Source of the DNA: Candidatus Tayloriibacteriota bacterium
Lineage (GTDB): Bacteria > Patescibacteriota > Minisyncoccia > Phycocordibacterales > UBA11359
DNA length: 7,722 nt
NCBI GenBank assembly: GCA_003455555.1
Contig: DMQX01000056.1
Span: 10,385 to 18,106 of the forward strand
Direction of reading: 5' to 3'
The position numbers and the translations under genes were made by a program. The notes under the pieces were generated by a model, which saw only the letters and a program-made list of their open reading frames with translations, ran no database searches and was not told the DNA's origin. Positions 1 through 6,370 of this stretch are shown here, one piece after another. How positions within the stretch are numbered: the stretch's first letter is position 1; each line of letters begins with the position of its first letter.

Positions 1-1314
1 ATACAGGTATATGAAATTGATAGTTTCTTTTTATCGCTTGGAGATAAGGAATTTATTCATACTCCCGAGTTTCAAAAAGCCGCTCAAGAAGGTCTTTCCG
101 TGACCATGTATAATTATGGTGGCAATCATGATGAAGAAAGCAGAACCATTCAATCAATCAGGGAATATATCAGCAAGCTTGAGATGTCAGCGGATAGTAT
201 GGAAGACGCAGGTGTAAAGGCTATTGGGCGCGTATTTGCACAATCAAAAATAGACCTCGAGTATGCTCTAGATATTCAGAAACAATGGAATGTCCCCCAA
301 GAAAAAGTCCAGAGGGAAGCAGTCAAAGCAATAGAATCGCATTTTGACATGCAGTATTTTAAGTCCGCAATGCTGATTCTTTCCGAAAAAAGTTTCAAAC
401 TTCCCGCATCGACCATTGACGAGCCGCTCCGAAAAGCTTTTTCGACTGATGACGGAATAAAGTTCGTGCTAAGTGATTTGGAAGTTTTCCCGAGCGAAGT
501 GTTGGAGCGTTTTGAGCAGGATTATTATCTTGTTTCATATCGACACGATCTGGATATTGCAGCTCCTCGAATCTATCATAAATATATCGAATTAAAAAAA
601 GCGGGCGACATTGTCCAGCTCAGTGGATATGTTGAAACTATAAAATCAAATATTGAGAAACTGATTGGCCCGAATGCCCAAAAAGAAAGTATCGCCGAAA
701 TGGAAAATTATAAGGAATTGATCGGCTATGTGTATCCAAACCACGCAGATCGCCGGACTAGTTTTGAAAGTAATGAGGAATGTCTCGACCGATCGGGTGA
801 TCTCAAGAATCTTGATATAAAACCTGTCTATAAAATCGACCTGCGCGAAGGTGTTGACATGAAACTGAGAGACGGCCAGGAAAAAGATGTCTCGGCACTT
901 GAAGCTGTCGAACGTCCTATTTCCTCTATCCAAAGTCGCTTTGCCGAAGTTGGATTTAAAAAAGAAGAGATGTTTAAAATTCTTGATCTGCGCATTGATG
1001 ATTGCCTCAAGAGTATTCCGCAGACAGAGCTCTATCAAACTCGCGAAGAGAAACTTTTTGCACTCGTCCTCGAGTCTCTCTTGGGCAGATTTGAAACAGC
1101 TCCGCTAAAAGAATTGATGATCGGCTACCAGTTCGCTCAGTTTGAAGATATTCAAGGTTATCTGGCCGGTACCAGGGATCGCGCAGAGAAATCTAAAAAT
1201 TCAGATTATGCCTATCTGTTGGAGCTTCATGAGTTTTATGCGGATCACCTGAAAGACGTTCAACGCAGGATCATAGAAGAGGCCTCAAAGAACCCTGCGA
1301 TAAAAAATGTATAA
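1..1314 (+). CDS. Large helix-rich hypothetical protein, 5'-partial
   Basis: I do not recognise this protein. The frame is open from base 1, so the true start lies left of the window; the GTG at 100 is only the first internal start-like codon. The visible 437 residues are charged and mostly helical, rich in Glu, Lys, Asp and Leu, with no signal peptide, membrane segment or obvious catalytic motif. It therefore looks cytoplasmic, perhaps a scaffold or multi-domain regulator. The frame ends at TAA 1312-1314, but the same frame reopens at once and runs on to 2310, so this may be the N-terminal part of one longer protein. Hand counts of three 60-base lines give about 41% G+C, lower than the reading frame that follows. 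Confidence is high that it is coding and very low on function. Confidence 0.7.
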   Translation: MQVYEIDSFFLSLGDKEFIHTPEFQKAAQEGLSVTMYNYGGNHDEESRTIQSIREYISKLEMSADSMEDAGVKAIGRVFAQSKIDLEYALDIQKQWNVPQEKVQREAVKAIESHFDMQYFKSAMLILSEKSFKLPASTIDEPLRKAFSTDDGIKFVLSDLEVFPSEVLERFEQDYYLVSYRHDLDIAAPRIYHKYIELKKAGDIVQLSGYVETIKSNIEKLIGPNAQKESIAEMENYKELIGYVYPNHADRRTSFESNEECLDRSGDLKNLDIKPVYKIDLREGVDMKLRDGQEKDVSALEAVERPISSIQSRFAEVGFKKEEMFKILDLRIDDCLKSIPQTELYQTREEKLFALVLESLLGRFETAPLKELMIGYQFAQFEDIQGYLAGTRDRAEKSKNSDYAYLLELHEFYADHLKDVQRRIIEEASKNPAIKNV

Positions 1315-1416
1315 GAGACAGATTATGACGAGAAAAGGATTTTAGAAAATACTCGCTCTACTGAGGATAAGCTGAACCGCCTCCAGATTGGCAAAATAGG
1401 CCTTGAGTCCGGCCTT
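1312..1416 (+). other. In-frame TAA with frame continuing open: probable gene interruption
   Basis: The TAA at 1312-1314 ends the upstream frame, but codons 1315-1416 continue in the same frame with no stop. They encode a charged helical stretch beginning ETDYDEKRILENTRS that runs into the next reading frame. There is no ATG or GTG between the TAA and 1417, and no Shine-Dalgarno site before the TTG at 1417. The simplest reading is one gene broken by a single substitution, for example TAT, GAA, CAA or AAA changed to TAA. A sequencing or assembly error, or two separate proteins, would also fit. Other genes here also end in TAA, so recoding of this codon is unlikely. Confidence 0.55.
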
Positions 1417-2310
1417 TTGGACAGGATTCTCAAGGAAATTCAAAAGAAAACAGGCAAGAAGGGCGCTGTCACTTCATTGGTGGAAACCGGCGAAGACGGC
1501 CAATTGAAATTGGGCAAACGAGGCCAAGCTATTGCCGGCATGATTTCAGGTGAGCAAAAGAAAGCGGCTCAAGCCCTCGAACTGCTCACCGGCGAGAAAA
1601 TCGATCCGGCATCGATCAACCTTGATGAGCTCAACCTGAAGCAAATCGCAGAAGTGCAGTCGAAAATGGAGAAGGGCGACTACGATGAAGAGCTGTTTGG
1701 AAAGTATCTCCTCCAAGCTTTTCAGGGTGTTTTTGAAAAAGAGCTGAGCGGTATTGATCGCGAGCTCGGTAAATATCAGCCAAAAGAGGAATCGCGACGC
1801 GACAAGCAGATGCTCACCGTTGAAGGATTTATTACGAAAAACCACACATCTGCTCATGCTCGTGGGGTTGGAGGGGTGTGCGTATCCGGCGACAATCCGG
1901 AAGGAAACGAACCAAACCAATGGGATATGCCGAACTATCTGCAGATGGTTCTGCGCGACGAAAAAACCAAGGTGTGTCAGGGCTTGGTACTGATGCATAT
2001 TTATGAACAAGACAATGAAAAAGTCCTAACGGCTTCTTTTAATCCTTCAAGCACCTATCTTTTCAAAGTAGATGAACAGCAGCTTTTTGCCGGCCTGCTG
2101 CACCAGCTCAAGGATTTTGCATCTGCAAACGGAATTGATAAGATTGCAGTTTCAAAAAATACCCAGATCCGTACGAACAGAACCGGCGGAGAATTTGAAC
2201 GAGCTATCGTTGATGCAATCCAGAGTAAAAATAAAGGCTTCGACTTTAAGGAAGGGCAAGTCTTTTCATACAAGCCTGCTTACCAGCAAAAAGAATTAGA
2301 TTTACTTTAG
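1417..2310 (+). CDS. Hypothetical protein or C-terminal part of the interrupted gene
   Basis: I do not recognise this 297-residue product. The TTG at 1417 is the first standard start codon after the in-frame TAA. It has no ribosome binding site, so it may not be a true start. Residues 1-125 are charged and helical. Residues about 132-270 look like a compact alpha/beta domain: a segment with HAR (147-149), Cys155 and GDNP (158-161), then Trp169. A strand pair around 187-208 is followed by NPS (209-211), a helix about 220-238, a strand and a TNR motif (253-255). The order strand-strand-helix-strand loosely recalls acetyltransferase-like folds, but I see no acetyl-CoA loop and claim no function. 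Four sampled lines give about 52% G+C, higher than the upstream part. It ends at TAG 2308-2310, convergent with typA and 3 bases from its stop. Confidence 0.65.
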   Translation: MDRILKEIQKKTGKKGAVTSLVETGEDGQLKLGKRGQAIAGMISGEQKKAAQALELLTGEKIDPASINLDELNLKQIAEVQSKMEKGDYDEELFGKYLLQAFQGVFEKELSGIDRELGKYQPKEESRRDKQMLTVEGFITKNHTSAHARGVGGVCVSGDNPEGNEPNQWDMPNYLQMVLRDEKTKVCQGLVLMHIYEQDNEKVLTASFNPSSTYLFKVDEQQLFAGLLHQLKDFASANGIDKIAVSKNTQIRTNRTGGEFERAIVDAIQSKNKGFDFKEGQVFSYKPAYQQKELDLL

Positions 2311-2313
2311 AAC

Positions 2314-4122
2314 TTAGGATTCTTTCTTCATCCCTCTACTAGCTCGAGCTCTATCGGTGTCGCTGAGGTGTTTCTTACGCAATCGTACGTTGGTTGGAGT
2401 AATTTCCAAATATTCGTCGTCGGACATAGTTTCCATACCGCTTTCAATACTGAGCAGAGTTGGAGGGGTTAGCATAATGTGTTCGTCGTTTCCGGAAGAG
2501 CGCATGTTGGAAAGTTGCTTGCCTTTGCTTGGATTAACCATCATTTCTTCACCCTTAGAAGTGTTGCCGATAACCATACCGGTGTAAATCTCAGTGCCGG
2601 GCAAGATATAGATAGTACCGCGGTCTGAAAGGTTCCAAAGAGCGAAAGCTACAGCCTTGCCATTTTCCATAGAGATCATGGAACCTGAATCTTTGTGTTC
2701 AATCTCGCCGGCATATGGACGGAATTCAATAAATCGGCTGGACATAATACCTTCGCCGCGAGTATCAATAATAAATTGACCACGATATCCGAGCAATCCG
2801 CGAGTTGGAATCTCAAAAACGATACGAGTAGTGTTGTTGTGTTGGGTCATGTTGTGCATGATACCTTTTCGACGACCAACTTTTTCAATAACTACTCCGG
2901 AGTTTTCTGTAGGAACATCAATAATAAGTTCTTCGAACGGCTCCATTTTCTGACCATCAACTTCTTTGATAATAACTTTCGGCTGGGAAATTTGCAGTTC
3001 AAAACCTTCCCGGCGCATATTTTCAACAAGGATGGCAATGTGTAATTCGCCACGACCAAAAACTTTGTAGGCAGTTGGGTCGCTGAAATCAACTTTAAGA
3101 CCGACGTTAATTTCTAACTCTTTTTCAAGACGGTCTTTGATTTGTCGAGTGGTGACGAACTTGCCTTCACGACCGGCAAAAGGCGAGTCGTTAACCAAGA
3201 AAAATATAGAAATTGTTGGCTCATCAACTTTGATAGTTGGAAGAGCCTCCTGGTCAGCCCGTTCGGTCAAAGTTTCGCCGATTTCGATAGTTGGGAAACC
3301 AGCGAGCATAATAATGTCACCGGCTACAGCTTCAGTCACTTCTTTTTTTTGCAAACCCTCAAAAGTAAAAAGTTTAGTAATTCGGCCTGAAACAGTTGTG
3401 CCGTCAGTTTTCTTCAAGTAAATAGTCTCGCCAATTTTGATAATACCTTCATATATCCGACAGATTGCCAAGCGTCCTACGAAGTTATCAATGCCAAGGT
3501 TGAAAACTTGCGCACGTGCAGGAGAGGTCGTATCAGATTTTGCAGGAGGAACGCTTTCAAGAATCGTATCAAGAAGAGGACCGAGATCTTTTCGTTCGTC
3601 GGTCAGTTTTTTCATAGCAACACCTTCACGGCCGATAGCGTAAACAGTTTTGAAATCAAGTTGTTCGTCGTTGGCACCAAGGTCCATGAATAATTCCAAA
3701 ATTTCATCATGACATTTCTCCGGATTTGCTGCTGGCTTGTCGATCTTGTTGATAACTACAATAGGTTTGAGACCAAGTTCAAGAGACTTTTTCAAAACGA
3801 AACGAGTTTGAGGCATAGGGCCTTCCTGCGCATCTACAATAAGGAGCACAGTATCGATAGCTCGGAGTACGCGTTCAACCTCGGATCCAAAATCGGCGTG
3901 ACCTGGAGTGTCCACAATGTTGATCTTGGTGTCCTTATAATAGATAGAAGTGTTTTTGGCGTAGATTGTAATACCGCGCTCTTGTTCGAGAGGGTTGGTG
4001 TCCATAGTGATAGCATCACCTACGATACCGCCGTTTTGTTGCATAAGAGCATCGGTCAAGGTGGTCTTGCCGTGGTCGACGTGCGCGATGATCGCGATAT
4101 TGCGGATTTCTTTTGGTTGCAT
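2314..4122 (-). CDS. typA: Ribosome-associated GTPase TypA/BipA
   Basis: TypA/BipA is a translational GTPase of the EF-G/LepA group. It binds the ribosome and supports 50S assembly and growth under stress and cold. At 602 residues it is full length (E. coli BipA is about 607). Visible motifs are the G1 loop AHVDHGKTT (13-21), switch I with RGITI (49-53), G3 DTPGH (71-75) and G4 NKID (125-128). The EF-Tu-like domain II and the domain III and V regions follow. The C-terminal domain peculiar to BipA is present, including the loop [10 protein letters not shown] from about 535 and the ending [23 protein letters not shown]. The usual G5 YASALNG is replaced by YAIGREG (161-167). The ATG at 4122 starts directly before the conserved beta strand. 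No Shine-Dalgarno site precedes it. It is monocistronic as far as seen, isolated upstream by two terminators, and no terminator hairpin is visible after its stop. Confidence 0.98.
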   Translation of the reverse strand: MQPKEIRNIAIIAHVDHGKTTLTDALMQQNGGIVGDAITMDTNPLEQERGITIYAKNTSIYYKDTKINIVDTPGHADFGSEVERVLRAIDTVLLIVDAQEGPMPQTRFVLKKSLELGLKPIVVINKIDKPAANPEKCHDEILELFMDLGANDEQLDFKTVYAIGREGVAMKKLTDERKDLGPLLDTILESVPPAKSDTTSPARAQVFNLGIDNFVGRLAICRIYEGIIKIGETIYLKKTDGTTVSGRITKLFTFEGLQKKEVTEAVAGDIIMLAGFPTIEIGETLTERADQEALPTIKVDEPTISIFFLVNDSPFAGREGKFVTTRQIKDRLEKELEINVGLKVDFSDPTAYKVFGRGELHIAILVENMRREGFELQISQPKVIIKEVDGQKMEPFEELIIDVPTENSGVVIEKVGRRKGIMHNMTQHNNTTRIVFEIPTRGLLGYRGQFIIDTRGEGIMSSRFIEFRPYAGEIEHKDSGSMISMENGKAVAFALWNLSDRGTIYILPGTEIYTGMVIGNTSKGEEMMVNPSKGKQLSNMRSSGNDEHIMLTPPTLLSIESGMETMSDDEYLEITPTNVRLRKKHLSDTDRARASRGMKKES

Positions 4123-4132
4123 AGATTTTGAG

Positions 4133-4138
4133 AATATA
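4133..4138 (-). promoter_or_regulatory. Candidate -10 element of typA
   Basis: On the minus strand TATATT lies 10 bases before the typA ATG. No convincing -35 is found at the usual spacing. If used, transcription would start within about 4 bases of the start codon, giving a nearly leaderless mRNA, which fits the absence of a Shine-Dalgarno site. This is inference from position and sequence only. Confidence 0.35.
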
Positions 4139-4145
4139 AGCTAGC

Positions 4146-4211
4146 TTTTTTTGACGTCGCTCGGACAACATAAGAGCGAGCTCTTATGTTGCTCCTCGCT
4201 AGTCAAAATAA
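4146..4211. repeat. Palindrome: perfect 11-bp arms within a longer imperfect inverted repeat
   Basis: The core arms are 4166-4176 (CAACATAAGAG) and 4181-4191 (CTCTTATGTTG), a perfect 11-bp inverted repeat with a 4-base centre CGAG. Outside a roughly 10-base unpaired region on each side, 4146-4155 and 4202-4211 pair again at 9 of 10 positions (TTGAC with GTCAA plus flanking T and A tracts). Neither strand has a T-run directly after the core, so it is not a typical intrinsic terminator. It lies just upstream of the likely typA promoter and could be an operator, a cruciform or a remnant of a small repeat element. Confidence 0.6.
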
Positions 4212-4228
4212 AAAGGCGCGAACGCCTT
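4205..4228 (-). terminator. Intrinsic terminator with TTCG tetraloop
   Basis: Read on the minus strand, the stem AAGGCG / CGCCTT (arms 4223-4228 and 4213-4218) closes a TTCG loop and is followed by a T-rich tail (TTTATTTT). UUCG-capped GC stems with a U-tract are classic rho-independent terminators. It is the second of two terminators after the 335-residue gene and shields typA from readthrough. Confidence 0.75.
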
Positions 4229-4276
4229 ATTAGGGTATATATTAGAATGAATTGGAAAATAAGTCAAATGTACCGT

Positions 4277-4310
4277 AATAAAAAACGGAGACCCAGGTGG
4301 ATCTCCGTTT
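4277..4310 (-). terminator. Intrinsic terminator of the 335-residue gene
   Basis: Read on the minus strand, the 9-bp stem AAACGGAGA / TCTCCGTTT (arms 4302-4310 and 4283-4291) is extended by two G-C pairs past a single-base bulge. It is followed by a run of six T (4285-4280). It lies 46 bases after the stop codon of the gene ending at 4357, which it most likely terminates. Confidence 0.8.
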
Positions 4311-4356
4311 GCGTGACAACGGTCGGTTCGTATTTCGACAAGCGCGGCGGGTTAAA

Positions 4357-5364
4357 TTATTTTCGCACATTCGGTACGTTTTTGATGACGAGCATTCTGA
4401 TCTCGCCGCCCCAGCCGTAGAATAGTCCGTGAGCGTGGGGCAGAACCCATTCTGCCAAAAAAGTATCCGATACGACGTGTCCGTTGGCTTCGACTGTGTT
4501 GCCCTCTACTCGAACAAGAGCTTCGGTAGTGGTCCATATCGAATCGTGTTTGCCGGGCGTGTCGAGTTTGCCGGCGTAGATCGGTCTGCCCGTATTGGCG
4601 GAAATGATGGAATCCTCGCCATGCATTTGCGTAAGGTAGAAGAAATCATTGTCCGTTGCCCAGAAGTCTAAATGACCGGTACCTGGGTGTTCATACACGC
4701 AGACTTGCTTGTTACCGTGTCCACGGTAGAACCTGGTTATAACGGCACCACCTGGCAACTCAAACTCTTTTGCGACCACGACCGACGTCGGTGTCTCCTT
4801 GTATGTTGCATGATCACCCGACCAAACAAACGGTACGTCCTTTTCCGAGATCCTCTTTCTCCGAAGGAGTGCCCATTTCCATTGTTTGAGCAGAAACATC
4901 CGACCTTGTTGTTCGGGTTTCTCCTCAATCAGAAGCAGTCCTTTGCCGGACGAGAGCTGGATGATTTCCAGCTTTTTGGCTTCGTAGAAGAAAGACAGCT
5001 CCGGTGCGATGTGGGTATTGGTACTCGGTGCAACTTTTGCCGGATTCAGAACATTGATGCCGTAGAATTCGTGCATAACCTCTTCGCTTCCGATCGTGTG
5101 TTTGCGGTACATCAGGATCCAGTGGTAGAACGAGTAGAACGAATTGGCATGCGTTTCCTTGGCATCATTGCTGCAGATGAAAGTGTCATTGAGGAAAACG
5201 TTTCCTTCAATCAAAGACAGCACACCCAACATGTGAGGGAAGTACTGTCCTTCCTTGATGCCTCGTGGTGCTCGGCTGACGACAATGATCTCGCCGGTTT
5301 TTGCACAGCTCAAGGCCGTGACAAAATCCATTTCTTTTCGCTTTTCCGACCGTAAGACTGCCAT
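4357..5364 (-). CDS. Unrecognised beta-rich cytoplasmic protein, 335 aa
   Basis: I do not recognise this protein. It has no signal peptide or membrane helix. Much of it alternates short hydrophobic strands with turns, for example around 24-30, 122-148, 195-212, 230-265 and 275-298. One segment (FWATDNDFFYLTQ, about 234-246, then SANTGRPIYAGK) resembles blades of PQQ- or WD40-like propellers, so a beta-propeller is possible but unproven. Three aromatic-rich stretches stand out: FYSFYHWILMY (76-86), WKWALL (162-167) and HGLFYGWGGEIRM near the end. The ATG at 5362-5364 has a strong AAAGGAG ribosome site 6 bases upstream, which fixes the start. The gene stands alone between a divergent promoter region and two terminators. 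The opposite strand also has a long open frame, but that product is rich in Cys, Arg and Phe and is only a codon-register shadow. Confidence 0.85.
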   Translation of the reverse strand: MAVLRSEKRKEMDFVTALSCAKTGEIIVVSRAPRGIKEGQYFPHMLGVLSLIEGNVFLNDTFICSNDAKETHANSFYSFYHWILMYRKHTIGSEEVMHEFYGINVLNPAKVAPSTNTHIAPELSFFYEAKKLEIIQLSSGKGLLLIEEKPEQQGRMFLLKQWKWALLRRKRISEKDVPFVWSGDHATYKETPTSVVVAKEFELPGGAVITRFYRGHGNKQVCVYEHPGTGHLDFWATDNDFFYLTQMHGEDSIISANTGRPIYAGKLDTPGKHDSIWTTTEALVRVEGNTVEANGHVVSDTFLAEWVLPHAHGLFYGWGGEIRMLVIKNVPNVRK

Positions 5365-5370
5365 GGTAGA

Positions 5371-5377
5371 CTCCTTT
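5371..5377 (-). promoter_or_regulatory. Strong Shine-Dalgarno site of the 335-residue gene
   Basis: AAAGGAG on the minus strand lies 6 bases before the ATG at 5364. It is the only near-consensus ribosome binding site in the window and decides this start. All other visible starts lack one, which makes this gene stand out. Confidence 0.85.
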
Positions 5378-5441
5378 CTTGAATCCAGCTGATTAGGAAC
5401 TTCTGGTGATTGATACTAGCATTTTTGCCCCCTTTACCCAA

Positions 5442-5470
5442 ATTATATATGTGGTGTAGTTATTGCTCAG
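5442..5470 (-). promoter_or_regulatory. Candidate promoter of the 335-residue gene
   Basis: On the minus strand a perfect -10 TATAAT (5447-5442) has CTGAGC (5470-5465, 3 of 6 matches) as the best -35 at 17 bases. Transcription would start near 5435 and give a leader of about 70 bases containing the Shine-Dalgarno site. An alternative is TTGGGT (5441-5436), 17 bases, TAGTAT (5418-5413). I cannot choose firmly between them. Confidence 0.5.
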
Positions 5471-5492
5471 CTGAGTGCCCTTGTGGTATAAT
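5463..5492 (+). promoter_or_regulatory. Extended -10 promoter giving a leaderless start at 5499
   Basis: TGGTATAAT (5484-5492) is a perfect extended -10 element. The best -35 is TTGCTC (5463-5468), 18 bases upstream and weak. The ATG of the following gene lies only 6 bases after the hexamer, where transcription normally begins. The mRNA is therefore expected to be leaderless, which agrees with the lack of a ribosome binding site. Confidence 0.75.
5466..5475. promoter_or_regulatory. Perfect 10-bp palindrome between divergent promoters
   Basis: CTCAGCTGAG is a perfect palindrome overlapping the likely -35 regions of both divergent promoters. The position suits an operator controlling both units, but a 10-bp palindrome can arise by chance. 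Confidence 0.3.
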
Positions 5493-5498
5493 TTTTCT

Positions 5499-5729
5499 AT
5501 GAATACAACAGAAGTTTTAGGAAGGCTCCATGATTTTATTTCTAAGCCGATACTGTTTGTGATTTTTGGGATCCTTTGCGTCGCTTTTGGTCTGGTCAGT
5601 TTTATTCTTCTATTCCATTGGGATCGATATGCTATCGATAAGTCTGCGATCGTAAAAGCCCAGAGCATTTTTTTCTTGGGTGGTGCAGCGATCTTGCTGA
5701 TCGCTTTTATTTCAGTAATTTTATATTAA
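5499..5729 (+). CDS. Small membrane protein with two transmembrane helices
   Basis: This 76-residue protein has a short polar N-terminus, a first hydrophobic helix at about 17-39, a charged loop (WDRYAIDKSAIVKAQ, 41-55) and a second helix at about 56-75 ending at the C-terminus. It has no recognised family motif. The ATG at 5499 is preferred over the GTG at 5475 because the extended -10 TGGTATAAT ends 6 bases upstream, so transcription would start at or next to this ATG and the longer form would not be transcribed. It is followed after 4 bases by the bPH2-domain gene, so the two are almost certainly cotranscribed and may form one membrane complex, which is inference from context. Confidence 0.85.
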   Translation: MNTTEVLGRLHDFISKPILFVIFGILCVAFGLVSFILLFHWDRYAIDKSAIVKAQSIFFLGGAAILLIAFISVILY

Positions 5730-5733
5730 ATAA

Positions 5734-6339
5734 ATGATCAAGTTTAACCTAAATCCAAACGAACAGATTGTGCTCACGGTGCGAAAACATTGGATTGCTA
5801 TCATCGGGCAATTAGTGGCGCTGATTGTGGCAATGATTGTGCCGCTTATTTTATTGCTGGTCATCCAGGCTTTTGTGCCGAATTTTCCCGGTTGGCAAGC
5901 CGGTCACCTCATATATTTGTATAGTTTTGCCTATTCGATTTGGTTGATGCTTTCCTGGTCCTTATTCTTTTTTGCCTGGACTGAGTATCACCTCGATTTC
6001 TGGGTTGTCACAACCCACCGTATTTTTTTAGTGGAGCAGCAAGCTATGTTCGCTCGGGAAATTTCCAGCCTCACTTTGGACAAGATCCAAGACCTGACTA
6101 TTGATATTGAAGGTTTCCTGCCAACCATGCTAAAGTTCGGCGATATTCTGATCGAAACTGCTGGCGAACGAAAAAAACTTGCGTTCATCAATGCCCGAGA
6201 TCCAGAAGCCATAAAGATCGCCATCAACTCCATTCAAAAAGACTTTTACAGCCGGCCTGTGCCGGTGGCTGCGGCCGGATCTAATGCCGGTAGTAACGCT
6301 GGAATGGGTTCACCAAACGTAGCTCAGAATACTCCATAG
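5734..6339 (+). CDS. Membrane-anchored bacterial PH-domain (bPH2/DUF304, YdbS-like) protein
   Basis: This 201-residue protein has two long hydrophobic helices (about 20-48 and 58-82) followed by a cytoplasmic bacterial pleckstrin-homology domain (about 85-170). Typical family features are WVVTTHRIFLV (90-100), a segment with LDKIQDLT (115-122) and FGDILIETAG (135-144). The family is widespread in bacteria, usually of unknown function, and often sits in pairs with small membrane proteins. The C-terminal tail (174-201) is low in complexity, rich in Ala, Gly, Asn and Pro, and contains GSNA twice in tandem. The ATG follows the upstream stop by 4 bases with no Shine-Dalgarno site, suggesting coupled translation. 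It ends convergently with the DedA-family gene, 19 bases between the two stop codons. Confidence 0.9.
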   Translation: MIKFNLNPNEQIVLTVRKHWIAIIGQLVALIVAMIVPLILLLVIQAFVPNFPGWQAGHLIYLYSFAYSIWLMLSWSLFFFAWTEYHLDFWVVTTHRIFLVEQQAMFAREISSLTLDKIQDLTIDIEGFLPTMLKFGDILIETAGERKKLAFINARDPEAIKIAINSIQKDFYSRPVPVAAAGSNAGSNAGMGSPNVAQNTP

Positions 6340-6370
6340 TTAAATGTGATAGGTTGAACTATTTATTATT
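6336..6370 (+). terminator. Possible weak terminator of the two-gene unit
   Basis: ATAGTT (6336-6341) can pair with AACTAT (6357-6362) across a 15-base loop, followed by the T-rich TTATTATTTGTTT. The stem is AT-only apart from one pair and overlaps the stop codons of both convergent genes, so this is a weak candidate. Confidence 0.25.

Noticed and set aside
1312..1314. TAA recoded as an amino acid.
   Set aside because: Other clear genes in the window, including typA, end in TAA at the expected place, so TAA works as a stop here.
1546..2010. Minus-strand open frame of 154 codons inside the second left-hand frame.
   Set aside because: The product is rich in His, Phe and Leu like a shadow frame, has no start signals, and lies fully within a better-supported coding frame.
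2290..2340. Bidirectional terminator between the convergent frames ending at 2310 and 2314.
   Set aside because: I found no stem longer than 4 bp followed by a T-run on either strand in this short junction.
3709..4131. Plus-strand open frame of 140 codons opposite the start of typA.
   Set aside because: It is antisense to the most conserved GTPase motifs of typA, whose protein sequence is unambiguous.
4247..4420. Small basic open frame (57 codons) starting at ATG 4247 on the plus strand.
   Set aside because: It runs through a minus-strand terminator and the 3' end of the opposite gene. The TATATT before it is only 3 bases from the ATG, too close for a start.
4672..5355. Long plus-strand open frame (227 codons) antisense to the 335-residue gene, extended to the left by a second frame in register from 4429.
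   Set aside because: It is in exact codon register with the minus-strand gene, its product is rich in Cys, Arg and Phe, and it has no ribosome site or promoter. The minus-strand gene has a strong ribosome site and terminators.
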